This document shows, piece after piece, positions 23,600-34,755 of a stretch of DNA of 64,000 nucleotides. The first letter of the stretch is position 1; every line of letters begins with the position of its first letter. The position numbers and the translations under genes are program-made. This DNA comes from Tenodera sinensis. Taxonomy: Eukaryota > Arthropoda > Insecta > Mantodea > Mantidae. The DNA lies in the NCBI GenBank assembly GCA_030765045.1, contig CM060969.1, forward strand, positions 49,550,716 through 49,614,715, in the 5' to 3' direction. The notes below the pieces were generated by a model. It was given only the letters and a program-made list of their open reading frames with translations, was not told the DNA's origin and searched no databases.

Positions 23600-23785
23600 C
23601 TTGGAGAATAATGTTCAAAACTATTGGGATAGGTTGAAGGAAAATGATCAAGTCTATGGTGATAGATGAAAATTATTAAACCTATCAAGATGGCTCGGAG
23701 GAAAATGACTAAACCTATGGAGATAGCTTGGAGGAACATGATTAAACATGAGGAGGTGCCTGGAGGAAAATTAAACATGTTATTA
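23600..23785. repeat. degenerate minisatellite, about 33 bp x 5-6
   Basis: Diverged units centred on GGAGGAAAATGATTAAACCT followed by ATGGAGATAG. Starts recur at about 23610, 23644, 23672, 23705 and 23738 (spacings 34, 28, 33, 33). The minus frame across it (23536-23799) reads a repeating I-G-L-I-I-F pattern, a consequence of the repeat. Confidence 0.75.
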
Positions 23786-23829
23786 AGTGCTTTAAACATA
23801 TTTATATATGAATTGGGTGCTAATTTTGA

Positions 23830-25365
23830 GCACTAACTGCGAAGGTAGCCACGCTAAAGATTTTTAGGCTGCAAGTAGGTAAGGGGAGGTGGAAATCACC
23901 TCCTTCCACTCGCTGGAACATAATAACACATTTATCCGTGGTTACTGAGTTCCAGTGGCGTTACTGTGCCATCATTCTTATGTACGAAATCAAAGGTGCA
24001 CACATTCATATTTTACTACTGATTAAACCACGATATTTCGGAGGATTACTATTTACGTTACAGAAGGTCTTCAATATTTTGTACAAAAGATGAAGTGCAC
24101 AGACTCAAAAGATAAGCAAGGTGATTGTCACTTATCTTGCTGCGATACTCACTTTATGTAGTTCATTTTTGAAAATGTTTATTCGCAGATATAAGTGGAG
24201 CCAAAGACTGTAATTAAACTTGATGCAGACAAACGTAATCTGGGGTACTCACAGCAAGGCAGAGAGCTAAATAAATCCCACCCTTCTTTCTTAGAACATT
24301 TTACGGTCTTGGAATTCTGCAATGCAAGTAGTGTCATATTTTGTAGCTCGTGTGAAGTCTCAGTACATGGAAACTTCAAAATTGAAAAATAATAAATGTC
24401 CTTAGGTATTCAAATTGTGAAGAGAATGTGTCGTACAATTGCTTCAAAAGTTCGTTGTATTTTTCCAAGAGAATAACGATTATCGTGAACACGGAACGTA
24501 AACAAGGGAAATGGTATAAATCTGTACTTAACTTTATCGTCTTCATCTCTAAAACAAAAATATTGTCCTCCCATTGAAGCGTATGTATTACTACTCCGCA
24601 CCATCCGTCTCTGACTAGCAGGTCTGCCTCTCCTTGTCTTGGTCAGTGGTGAGGGGAAAATAACAGCGAGCGTGTGCTGCACTATTGAGAAAGTCTGCCT
24701 CAGACCATGGAGGAAGACTAAGGGTAGACAAAGTAGATATGATTATGTCCTGCTATAGGTACATTTTGATGCCATGACCCATTAACAGCTTCTTCTCTTT
24801 GAGGAAATTAAAATGTCATATAGTACAACTTTTAGCTGAAACCCAAGTTATCTTTTAAATAAATGTCATAACAATTATTTGTTGTACACTCGAGTGAACA
24901 TATAAACAAACACACACTCGCGTGCCAAAAGTGTCGGAAAGGAGCCATGCGAAGCTGCAAGCTCAGTTACTTCTGTTGTAACGTGTGAAACATTGAATCA
25001 ATTTCACTCACATTTTCATGCTGCGAATGTGAAACGATATTCAGCACAACATTTGACTTTAGAAATAATGTAGCCGCAATCTTGCACAAGCAGAGTTGCT
25101 TGTTTCATGGTGACGACTTGTTGATCGTTGTTTATATGTAGTGTAAGCCTGTGAAGTAACCAAAGAGGTAGTTAAACACATATTAACTGAACTACCACAT
25201 GTCCTTTTAAGTATCCTTTGGAGCTAAGCTGCTGGTTACTTGTAAAGGGCAGTTGTGTATATTCACGCTAGGGCCTGGTTTAAATATAATTATCATCCTC
25301 TCGCCTGTAGCTATCTCCTTTATGTAACGTTAATGACACACGTACATTTTTTTAATCATTAGACT
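23830..25365. other. unassigned sequence
   Basis: No repeat copy recognised. Frames at 24195-24392 (plus) and 24410-24682 (minus) encode 65 and 90 residues with no family I know. The minus one contains SPLTKTRRGRPASQRRMVRS, a basic stretch. No flanking splice signals are strong enough to call exons. Confidence 0.4.
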
Positions 25366-25367
25366 GG

Positions 25368-25590
25368 AAGGGTAGCCGAGGTCATTAAGGCACAGATTCG
25401 TGAACGGGACATCAGCGGTTATAATTCTCTCAGGATGGTACTGCTTGTCTGTGGATTTTTCTAGGTTTTCTCCAGTCCTCATTACTGGCACATGCTGGGT
25501 GGCTATCCTAAATTTTGGCCTGGGACATTTCCTTTTCTCGTTGCCGTCTGCCGCTATCATAGAAAGGCGCGGATGAAACCATACAACAGT
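25368..25590 (+). mobile_element. tRNA-derived SINE (family 3), plus
   Basis: A-box-like GGTAGCCGAGGTCATTAAGG at 25370, a degraded B box (GCGGTTATAATTCTC) at about 25412, then GGATTTTTCTAGGTTTTCTC and a variable tail. The TTTTCTCC element after the B box is shared with the other SINEs here. Confidence 0.62.
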
Positions 25591-25689
25591 TTTAAAGCTA
25601 CTTTTAAAGGCTTTACTTACCAACTTTATGAAACGAACTTCTGCAATTGGTCGCCGCCGTTGTCCATACATTTTTGGCACTTCTTTAGG

Positions 25690-26125
25690 AAACTATTCAT
25701 CACCCGCCGTAGTTGACGGCAATGAAATGATGGCAATTTCCTGGCGGATATTTTGTTTTAATTCCTCCAGGGTGTGTGGGTTTGTCTTGTACACTTTATG
25801 TTAAGTTATCCCAGAAATAGAAATTGCAAGGGCTTAGGTCGGAGACCACAAATGTCTAATAATAATTCTGTCCTGAAACACTTTCAATTGTTCTCGTCTA
25901 AAGATTAGCCGTATGAGATGTGGCAGCGTCTTGTTGAAAAAGGCAAAATCACGCTCCCTATCAGTTAATTCTCTAAAAAAGGCGTCAACTGTTTACTCGA
26001 AAAAAGTTGGCCCTATAATTCAGAGCCTAATATTGTTCATGAAATACCCCTTCATGTCCAAAAAGTTGGTGTATGGTGCGCCATTAGCGGAGAAAGGCAT
26101 CTCAGAGCTCCAATAAGCGATTCCA
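25690..26125 (-). pseudogene. IS630/mariner-superfamily transposase remnant (DDE), minus
   Basis: Minus-strand frames, with several shifts and stops, give in order: IIGPTFFE (near 26020), FQQDAATSHTAN (the catalytic D region, about 25950), SDLSPCNFYFWDN (where a family consensus has S-P-D-L-x-P-C-D-F-x-L-W; the last catalytic Asp is Asn here), and KVYKTNPHTLEELKQNIRQE at 25720-25800. Motif order and spacing match the C-terminal two thirds of a DDE transposase common in insects. Inactive. The plus frame at 25913-26116 is a shadow. Confidence 0.78.
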
Positions 26126-26139
26126 TGTTTCCATTTTGT

Positions 26140-26378
26140 TAGAATCTAAAAAAATTGACAAATATAGTACCACTTTAAACTGGGAAGTACTTAAGAATAC
26201 ATTTCATTTTCGTGTAAATATCTTATACATCTATTTTAATCGTAATTGTTAGAATCGTTTCTGGTAAAATAAATAATAACAAGGATATATCCGGTGAAAT
26301 ATCGATGTTGAATTTTTGATGGGATGCAACATTTCCATTACTTATTAAATATATCTAAATGATAGAGAAAGTGAACAT
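26140..26378 (+). mobile_element. CTTTCTCTAC-family 3' fragment, forward
   Basis: Contains the end block ATATATCCGGTGAAATATCG and finishes ATGATAGAGAAAGTGAAC. The microsatellite segment is deleted. Confidence 0.7.
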
Positions 26379-26589
26379 TAATCGTAAGAATAGAGACTAT
26401 AGTGGAAGTTAAATGGGTACCTACTTTTCTTCACATGAAACTGCACGTGTGTGGTGACCAAGGAAGGAACTAAGTTTTTGAGTGGGTTCCCGCAGGACAA
26501 AGCGAGAAGGGGTGGGTGTGACGTCACGATAGCAGGTATGGCAGTATCGCCCCACAGGATCTGCGGCACAGTGTTTGCTCAGCGGGCTG

Positions 26590-26765
26590 TGAAATCGCGA
26601 CCCTCCTGAGCGCGGGAGTCCGTTAGATACCGACGGAGCATGTGTCCGATAACACGATGGCCCTCACTGCCGGGGATCGAACCCCGTCCTGATTGAGGTT
26701 TTCCCGTATATTTTTGTCCTCTGTCGCCCTCGGAACCCTCATTGTTTCCCGTGGCTATCTGGTCC
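26590..26765. mobile_element. SINE-like segment with B-box palindrome
   Basis: GGGGATCGAACCCCG at about 26672-26686 can be read as a B box on either strand. TTGAGGTTTTCCCG follows, like the body of the SINEs here. No convincing A box on either strand, so orientation is left open. Confidence 0.4.
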
Positions 26766-26829
26766 CATTATCAGAACTCGTACTGTATTGTGCTTTAGGG
26801 TTTTAGCTTTCCTCGAGCAAAATGCAATG

Positions 26830-26983
26830 CTTTTTACTTTTTCTCTCATCTGCACTTGTATAGAGGTAAGAGGTAATACTGTTTGCAACCAAAAATTCGA
26901 TATCATAATTTCGCTAGAAATAAAAGTTTTAGAGCCCCCTGTTATATACAGGTCCGCGTGTACGTCTCTATCGGCATCATAAC
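26830..26983 (-). mobile_element. CTTTCTCTAC-family fragment, reverse
   Basis: TTTTTACTTTTTCTCTCATC to the microsatellite flank AGGTCCGCGTGTACGTCTCT. It stops where a forward copy begins, giving a head-to-head pair. Confidence 0.8.
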
Positions 26984-27907
26984 ACAAAATCTGCTGTGTT
27001 GCACTCATATAACTTTCTCTACTCTTGCACTAACCATTATTACAAACTCTTATTCCTCTATTTTCATGTTAATACAAATAAACATTTGTACAAATTATCT
27101 TAATGCTTATTTCCTGGTAGGTACAAGGGGAATATAGGAATACAGTAGGCTTTAAGCGATAGTCAAATCTTTTAAAGCTTTGAGATTCCGTTCTCTTTGC
27201 ATGTTTAACATATAAAATTGAACAACAATGTTCCATTTCACGAAAGTTTTAAGTTTTCCGAAACTGACACAAATAATAAGGAATATTTCGGAAATGGTTC
27301 ATTCTACAAACAATTTTATTCAGACATATATTGTGTGTTTTAGCGAGATCTATATTTTTGTACAGTAAGATCTTGTCTATCTCTTACGGTTTACGAGTTA
27401 TTCAAAAGCCATCCGGGGTAAACAGGACTACAGAGACAATACCCAGAAAATTCAAAATATACATTTCATTTGTCATGAAAATATCTTAATCATGTCATTC
27501 TAATCAAAATCGTTAGAGCCATTTTCAAGAAAATAAAAATTTTCCATGTAAAGGGTAGTTTAGTCTGGGGCTAATTTCTTCAACATCTTTGTGTCGCATC
27601 CTTGAAAGACATTAAACTTAAATACCTACTTTGGTTTTTAACCGACTTTTGGTTTTTGAGTTATCTTGTCCACAGCCTGACAGACACCAGACACACAGAC
27701 ACACAGACACACAGACACACAGACACACAGACACACAGACACACAGACACACAGACACACAGACACACACACACACACAGACCTTTTTCTAAAAATGCTC
27801 CTTTTTTGGATTCAGGAGGTCTCAAAAATTCATTTCCGGTGAAATCTTCACATGGAATTTTTGGGTGGATTACAATATTTCGTTCTACTTACCAGTAGAT
27901 AAAATAC
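26984..27907 (+). mobile_element. CTTTCTCTAC-family copy, forward, full length
   Basis: ACAAAATCTGCTGTGTTGCA to CCAGTAGATAAAATAC, about 920 bp. Its microsatellite (27684-27780) is an 8-bp CAGACACA repeat of about 11 units. Confidence 0.88.
27684..27780. repeat. (CAGACACA)n microsatellite inside CTTTCTCTAC element
   Basis: About 11 units, perfect except at its edges, followed by (CA)5. It occupies the position that is pure CA in copies at 3261 and 5860. Confidence 0.95.
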
Positions 27908-28086
27908 AAATGATCCAGAAGAAGGCGAGCTGGAGGAATGTGCTACGTGAACATTTTCGACCGTTCCCATCATATTTTAGCATACGTTCCATATGTGTGG
28001 GCGTATGCCTCTGTGTGTGTGCGTGTGTCCTTTTTGAACAGCAAATTTAAAAATAAAATTCGGAATAAGTGCCATTTTTTTTTTTT

Positions 28087-28290
28087 GCAGTGTTTCACGC
28101 CCGCTTTCACTACATTGGGCACCGCAGGTTGTGACACTGATGATACATGGAATGGAACTAGATGGCGGGGGGAACCGGATAATCCGGAGGAAAGCTATCC
28201 CTTCACCGCTTTGTCCACCGAAAATCTTGCATGGGATAGAACTCGGGAAACCTTTGGTGACAGGCGAACGTTCTAACCACTCGGTAATTA
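28087..28290 (-). mobile_element. tRNA-derived SINE (family 1), minus, degraded
   Basis: The minus strand keeps GAGTGGTTAGAACGTTCGCC (A-box region) and CCCGAGTTCTATCCC (B box). The body shares GGGCACCGCAGGTTGTGACA and TGGCGGGGGGAACCGGA (plus strand) with the copy at 33427. The frames overlapping here are repeat-derived. Confidence 0.75.
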
Positions 28291-28334
28291 AATTTAGATT
28301 CTCCCGAGAATTCGACCAGGACACGGCGATTTTC

Positions 28335-28825
28335 AAGAAAAACTCTTCCCCCCACCCCCATAAAACCTTCTGTTTACATGGAAAAACTATCGTTCTTTTT
28401 TAATTTTTCCAAAATTTTCAACGCTTTCGATCAAAATACTAAGCATTTAAGATGTTTGTATGACAAAATGTATTTTTTATATTTCTAGAAATAGCCTGTG
28501 CAGTTTTCTTCATTCAGAACGACTTTTGTAAACTTTGTATAACTGCTGCACGAAAAAAAGGCTATATTGTTACAACCATACTTTAATTTTTCAATACGTG
28601 CATTTTGGAGTGTAAGTAGTCATCCAATATTTCTCGTGGTTATGCAAAGAGAGGAATTTCAAAGCCCGTTTTTTAAACATCTGACTATTGTCTCAAGAAA
28701 TGCACAATGAAACCACTTCTGTAATCGTTCATCTGGATTAACGTAAAACAGACAGTTTTTTCGTAAGAATAGTTTAAGAAGAGTGGACAGAGAAAGTTAC
28801 GTGAATGTAGTGCACTAGAATTTTT
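28335..28825 (-). mobile_element. CTTTCTCTAC-family fragment, reverse, old subfamily
   Basis: From the CCACCCCCATAAAACCTTCT region (consensus CCACCCTAAACTACCCTTTA) through TTTCGATCAAAATACTAAGC, ending GGACAGAGAAAGTTACGTGA then ATGTAGTGCAC. The first half is missing. Confidence 0.72.
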
Positions 28826-28829
28826 GATA

Positions 28830-29215
28830 ATTTTCTACTCATTTCTTTTTGATACATACGCACTTCCAACTTTTAAAAACAATGGCTGCAATATATTTTT
28901 GCACAATTGTATGTTTTCTGCGACTGGGCAATGATATCGAAGGAAATTAGGGATTCCAATAGATGGATTTAGTTTATTTCAGACTCATTAATATATGTAT
29001 GATTTTTTATATTCCTTCTAATGTGGATGAACAGTATGTTGTTGTTTTCGTTTATTTTACTCTGTTTAATAAGGATATTTTGATTCGGGTGCTGTTTGGT
29101 TTCAAGGAAACCCACATTAGAGCGGAAAGTAAAATCAGCTCAATTTTTCATGCCTGTCCAATACTTTGTTTTAAAGGCTTAACGTCCTTTAGTCACATGA
29201 GTGATATGGACCAAA
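28830..29215. other. no recognisable feature
   Basis: AT-rich. An 88-codon plus frame at 28963-29229 is not recognised as any protein. Confidence 0.4.
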
Positions 29216-29216
29216 T

Positions 29217-29372
29217 CGTGCTTAAATGAGCCCCAGGTCCATCGAGTTCATTATCTTTCAAGGTAAGGGAAAACCCCGGTAAAAGCCCTTATCCACATAA
29301 CTCACCCTAACCAAGATTCGTACTCTAGACCTCTTGAATGTGAGGCAGATACGCTAACCCCACACCAAGTAG
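29217..29372 (-). mobile_element. tRNA-derived SINE fragment, minus
   Basis: The minus strand gives GTGTGGGGTTAGCGTATCTG (A-box region), AGAGTACGAATCTTGG (B box) and then CCGGGGTTTTCCCTTACC, the same post-B-box element as in other SINEs here. Confidence 0.65.
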
Positions 29373-29574
29373 AATATACACCAAATGAAGATTTTTAAAA
29401 TATCTCCAAAGCCGTCATAATCACGTCTTCGACTTGAATTTCTTCTTGAAGTAGTACATCTATTCATATCATTTTCAGACAATCCACTTTGAGTTAGTGC
29501 AGCAACCAACAAACAATTGCTCAAGCCTCCTTCATTAGTGTGGCATCGCATGATCAGGGGAGGACAGGAAGTAC

Positions 29575-29801
29575 CCGTGGCTAACGGAAAAGACAGGTTA
29601 CGGCGCAAACTGCATGGTCCAATGAAGTAAAACTACAATTGTCTGAAACATCCATGTTCTAAACAAGTAAAACATTGCCCTTTGAACTCATACAAAAGAT
29701 ACAGTTTTATCACGATGGTATACAATGTTATCCATACATTAGATTGGCATGACTCCGTTATTCCTATTTACGCCGCAACCTGTCTTTTTCGTTAGCCACG
29801 G
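29575..29801. mobile_element. 227-bp element with about 32-bp inverted repeats
   Basis: Left arm CCGTGGCTAACGGAAAAGAC then AGGTTACGGCG. Right arm, complemented, CCGTGGCTAACGAAAAAGAC then AGGTTGCGGCG: two mismatches in 31. The spacer is about 165 bp of AT-rich non-coding DNA. AAGT lies next to both arms and may be a target duplication. A MITE-like structure, family unknown. Confidence 0.7.
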
Positions 29802-29943
29802 AAGTGTCAGTGTGACGTCAGCTCTCATCGCTGAACACGCCCACATTGAAGAGTTCAGCGTGTGATGTCACCGCACTCTGTACTGCTGCCGCAAGAGAAG
29901 ACGAAATAGTTTGAGAGGTGCGAGATGCAACAGTACAGGAAAA

Positions 29944-30083
29944 ACAGGAAAATATCTGGTGTTAATAACACAACTAATATCTTGGATGTTGTAATATTAA
30001 TGCTGTTTTAATTACAGGAAAATATCTGGTGTTAATACAGCTAATATCTTGGATGTTGTAATATTAATGCTGTTTTAATTACA
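29944..30083. repeat. two-copy tandem duplication, about 70 bp
   Basis: ACAGGAAAATATCTGGTGTT ... GCTGTTTTAATT occurs twice in a row. The copies differ mainly by a 3-bp indel (AATAACACAACTA versus AATACAGCTA). Confidence 0.95.
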
Positions 30084-30690
30084 CAGTTGTTCACAATAAG
30101 CACTTAATTTTAGCTCTATGGAATGAGAAAATGTATAACAATTCTAGTTTATCTAGACAGTCATCTATAAAGTAAACAGAATAGAATATAATGTCATTTT
30201 CTCTGTAAATTAGAAGAGAACTATGCAGAACAAAATTATGTGAACACTTTCCACACTTTCTGTTTGTTTATCTTTAATTGCTTTATCAATGTTGGGATGT
30301 AATGTTTGGGAAATTTGTAATCGAAGACTGCATTTAGGTTGTGATCTGACAAGGTACTTGGGTATTTGGCCTTAGCTAATTTCATAATAGTACCAGACAA
30401 AAACACTGGCTTCTCCGTTGTACTTGTACTGGCCATGTTATTGTCATCGAGAGCGCTACACCTGACTGAACCCTCGAGTTCCGTACTAACAGCGTCGTTT
30501 ATCGGGCAACATGGTATTACACGACTCTCGCCTGGGGTCTGTCGAACTGGGAGGTTTGCTCTTCGTTCAAATACGTCACAGCGCTTGAAGCTGTCTTCAT
30601 TTCGTATACGTTATAGATGTTGAATTAGTAGCACTGGACTACAGGAAATGCTAGGTTATGACGAATAAGCTCATTACAAATTGTTTATTT
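30084..30690. other. unassigned sequence
   Basis: Two overlapping opposite frames (30236-30436 minus, 66 codons; 30366-30623 plus, 85 codons). Neither is recognised, and no promoter or splice context is convincing. Confidence 0.35.
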
Positions 30691-30841
30691 TTACTTTCTC
30701 TTATACGTACATATCTATTGTAAATAGGGAAAGTATTATGTTCAATCCAAAAATTCGATGTCAATATTTCACCAGAAATATATGTTTTGAGACCCCCTGA
30801 TTAAAAAAAAACATTTTGAAAAAAGGTTCTTTGTGTGTATG

Positions 30842-30929
<88 letters not shown>

Positions 30930-31448
30930 TGCCTATGAACAGCGTAGTTAAAAAACGAAAAGTCGCTTAAAAACCGAAGTTGGTATTTAAGTTTAATATC
31001 TTTTAAAGATACAATACGAAGATTTTCAAGAAAATTCCTCCACCCTAAAGTACCCTTTACATGGAAATGTTTCCAAAAATTTTAATTTTCTCAGAAATGC
31101 CTCTAACGATTTTGAATAAAATGCCACATGTTTAATATATTTTATAGAAAATGAAATGCATATTTTGAATCTCCTGGGTATATCCCACATAGTTCTGTTT
31201 ACTCTTGATGGCTTATATAATTGCTAAGCGGTAAATGATAGATCAAATCGTATTATACATAAATGTATATCTCGTTAAAATACAGAAGTTATGTTAAATG
31301 ATCTTTTTTTGTGAAGTGAACGTTTTTAGAGACATTCCTTGCTATTTGTCAGAATTTTTCAATAGTTATAGAGGTTCTCAATTGGGAGTGGTTATTCATT
31401 TTTTAATCTCTTGGTCCTCTTGGTCATCAAAAGGCGACCACTCTTTAA
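30691..31448 (-). mobile_element. CTTTCTCTAC-family copy, reverse, part 1
   Basis: TTTTTACTTTCTCTTATACG, ATTTCACCAGAAATATATGT, then a (TC)n(GT)n microsatellite at 30842-30928, and the body to GGCGACCACTCTTTAA, where a TIR element is inserted. It resumes at 32187. Confidence 0.87.
30842..30928. repeat. (TC)n(GT)n compound microsatellite
   Basis: About 22 bp of TC followed by about 64 bp of GT at the family's microsatellite position. Confidence 0.97.
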
Positions 31449-32186
31449 GGATACCCATCTGTGAAAAAGGCTAAACATTTCCAAAATTGCCAAAAATGGA
31501 TTTTTGTTTTATCAAATTGTATAAATCGTCTGCTTTATTTTTATATGCTTTTTACAGCCTTACGGCCTTTTTATCTATGCCACATGGCCGTCTAACTGAT
31601 TGCCTGTAAGTGGTCGTGTCCATTTAAATCCATACAGTTCATTATTCTTGCTATGACTTCAAACTTAGTTTTTCCACGATTTTATTTTTAGCACTGTTTG
31701 TTCTTTAAAATGCTCCACACCATGCAATTTTCAGTACTTATGCATGAAATTTGGTGTACCTGCTTAGAAATAACATTAAAAAGAAATGATGAGATAATTT
31801 TCTCATAAAGTGAGTAACCACTGAGTAATTAAATATTAAAATTTACATTTCAAAATTTAAATGAAAAAAATAATGAATTCAAACTTCAAAATGTATTTTT
31901 ATCCAAACTAATAACAAGATTAAAAAATTATCTTATCAATTTGCTAACATTCTATTAAGGACATAACTGAAAATTATCAAGTTTTTCAAATCAAAATTGC
32001 ATCATGGGTAACCATTTATACAAATATTAAAAAAATATAATAAAATATTAATATGTTTGCAACTAATCTGCCTAAATGTATGAAATTTAGCATAGTTACT
32101 CCTCACTATACAGTGATTGTTGTGTTAAAATTTCAAATCAATCCAATGAAAACTGTAGATTTTCAAAATTTCACAGATGGGTATCC
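31449..32186. mobile_element. 738-bp MITE with 18-bp perfect TIRs
   Basis: GGATACCCATCTGTGAAA at 31449-31466 is repeated perfectly inverted at 32169-32186. The interior is very AT-rich with no coding capacity. It splits a CTTTCTCTAC copy whose consensus around the site is GACCAGCTCTTAAAAGATTT. The target duplication is short and A-rich and cannot be fixed exactly. Confidence 0.85.
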
Positions 32187-32370
32187 AAGATAGACTATCG
32201 CTTAAAGCCAACTGAATTTCTCTTGCACCTACAAGAAAATTAGCAAAGAGAAAATTTGTACAGATGTTTGTCTCGATTAACTTGAAGTAGCTAGAGGAAT
32301 AAGTATTTGTAATAATAGTTTGTGTAACAGTAGAGAAAGTAACGTTTGTGCAACACATCAGATTTTTTTG
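32187..32370 (-). mobile_element. CTTTCTCTAC-family copy, reverse, part 2
   Basis: Continuation after the MITE: AAGATAGACTATCGCTTAAA to GTAGAGAAAGTAACGTTTGT then GCAACACATCAGATTTTTT. Confidence 0.85.
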
Positions 32371-33411
32371 TTAATAATTGATTCAAAATAATTCTTGATT
32401 GTGTAATACACAGTAATGCCAATACCTAACGCAAATATTTAGAGGCTAGGGGGAAGTTCAGCGCTTGCGAGTCTGATATATTGATTAAAAGGTAATACAC
32501 ATGACACTTCTTCACCAAGCTTAAAATTAACCCCTATGTTATTTACCGAAATTACAAAGCCGCTACCATCGGGTGTCGAACACAAGTCATTCAGTTTTTG
32601 CACGCGCACATACCTATCCTTTGAGCTTTCAATAGCAAAGTTAACTAAATTAAAAAAGGTTTGTTTTTGTATACGTGAAGCGGGTTTTGAACTCGTAGCC
32701 TTCAATCAGAGTCTGTCACTCACCTGTTTGTTTGACGATATGTTTCTGGTTCACTTAACTCCCAGCGGCGTGTTTGAAAATTTCATAATCTGCCAATTAC
32801 ACTTCGGTATTTTATCGGAAAATTGAGCACTAAAATGTGCGTACAGTTGGCCTTTACTTTTGGACCAGCGTGAATTAACCAAGAGAGACGCATACATTTC
32901 TTCATAACCTACTAATTACGTGAATGCTGCAGTTTTTCATTGTATTAGTTCTAAAACATCATCGACATATTAATAGTTATTTTAACTAGTGTACAAGGTG
33001 ACACGAATATATGTTTAGCTAATATTACGAGCGTTGCAATGAAAATATTCTATACCTGTTACATACAACGTTTTGTACAGTTTTGGCGTTAGCATATGTA
33101 AAAATAATTAATAAATTTGCTAAGTGAAAAACTATAATGTAATATGGTTGTTGAGAAGATGTTGTTTAATTTGTTTCAACACTAGAAGAAACTGGTTATG
33201 GTAAACTATTTAAAATATGGATTTTGTTCCGTTTGGCATTTTGAACGAAGTCAAGAGTCCTGAGAGTTTATTAATTCCAGAAAAATAAAAAGATGTGTAC
33301 GAAAAAGAACATGAAAAGTTTTGTGGTTGGAGGGGGAAAAAAATTGTTTGTTTGAATAATGAAGCCACATTACTGGCATACTTTTTATACCTGGTAATTA
33401 TGCAATATATA
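32371..33411. other. unassigned sequence
   Basis: An 88-codon minus frame at 32439-32705 and a 96-codon plus frame at 32536-32826 overlap. GAGTTCAAAACCC on the minus strand near 32685 could be a decayed SINE B box. The rest, to 33400, is AT-rich without structure. Confidence 0.35.
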
Positions 33412-33680
33412 CCCAGGAATGTGAGTTGTTGTAGTGTTTAACACCCGCTTTCACTACTACGGCACCGCAGACGGTGACACTGATGACTCATGGAATGAAG
33501 ATGGAACACCGGTGGAATGAGATGGCGGGGGAAACCGGAGCACCCGGAGAAAACCCGCCCTGACGCCGCTTCGTCCACCACGAGTACCACATGCGGGTCG
33601 CTGGGATCGAACCCGGGCCGCCTAGGTGGTAGGCCAGCGCGCTAACCGCTCGGCCACGGCGCCGCCCCAGGAATGTGAGT
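33412..33680 (-). mobile_element. tRNA-derived SINE (family 1), minus, intact with 15-bp TSD
   Basis: Best-preserved family 1 copy. On the minus strand the head reads GCCGTGGCCGAGCGGTTAGC (A box), and CGGCCCGGGTTCGATCCCAG (B box) lies about 45 bp on. A body with GGGTTTTCTCCGGGTGCTCC and CGGTGCCGTAGTAGTGAAAG follows, then a short tail. The direct repeat CCCAGGAATGTGAGT occurs at 33412-33426 and 33666-33680, marking the insertion by target-primed reverse transcription. Body length is about 239 bp. Confidence 0.93.
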
Positions 33681-34530
33681 ATACCATTTAACGTAGACTC
33701 TGATTAACGTCTATTTTTGTTGGTTTTGATTTTAAAGAAAATTTCATGAGGTGATTCTTGTGTTTGAATATTGCTGCATTTGCGAGACCGAAAATTTCAC
33801 GTTTTCTTACAGACTCATTGGAGAAAGTTATGTTGTGGTGGTGATGTCATTGCTGCCTGCCATAGTAATTACGTCATTCATTTTGTAACACTGGTACCAG
33901 AAATAGGGTCATTTCGCACGATTTATGCCGTCATAATAAGTCGTTTTAATGCTAGGATTGCACAAACGTACGGTTTTGTACTCCTGTATAAATATTACAG
34001 AATAAAATGGCTGAATTTACATGACCTTCTCTATTCACATAAAGGCCTATTCTTGCATCAATGACTTATTGATATAGCACATTGACACATGGCGTAGTCA
34101 GAAGAAGAATTTACCATGCTAAAGCGAGTCAGATTTTATTGTGTTGGCTATAAAATACCATACTTTTTGCATGGCTACCAGAAAAAAAATAGCAGCTTCC
34201 ACTTGAAAAAAGTAAAGGATTTAAAAGTTCATGTAAATAAAAAACAAAACCTATCATAAACTGATGAACATTTTATTTGACATGAACTGTGTGACGTATA
34301 ATGATTTCTACAATTTTTGTTTTGTCTTATCTAGAGTTGCACTCTACCAAAACTACAGTTCATAAATGACGTATTAGTAAATTTTACCGTTAGTATTGGT
34401 ACCATTGGTAGGGAAAGAAATTTTATTTTATACAAAATAAAACGAATTACGAAATCACCAAAAACTGTAGTTATCAGTTTGGTCACTGTGATCAGAATAA
34501 AAATTGTACTTTTTGCTTCAAAATAACCAG
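33681..34530. other. unassigned AT-rich sequence
   Basis: A 97-codon plus frame at 33771-34064 and an 83-codon minus frame at 34331-34582. Neither is recognised. Confidence 0.35.
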
Positions 34531-34755
34531 TTTTTCTCGATATCCGATACTTAATATCGATACATGATAGTTTCCACCACACCCGATACTTCGATACTCG
34601 TTACCGTTATTTATACTCGTAATTCCAGTTTGAATACAAAATAGAAAGTTGGGAGAACTGTGTAATGCCAATGAAATTAATTAATTGGGTGCACATATTT
34701 AATGGGACAAAATTTAAAACCATCAGTGCACTTATTTTTAAACTTTATTAGATAT

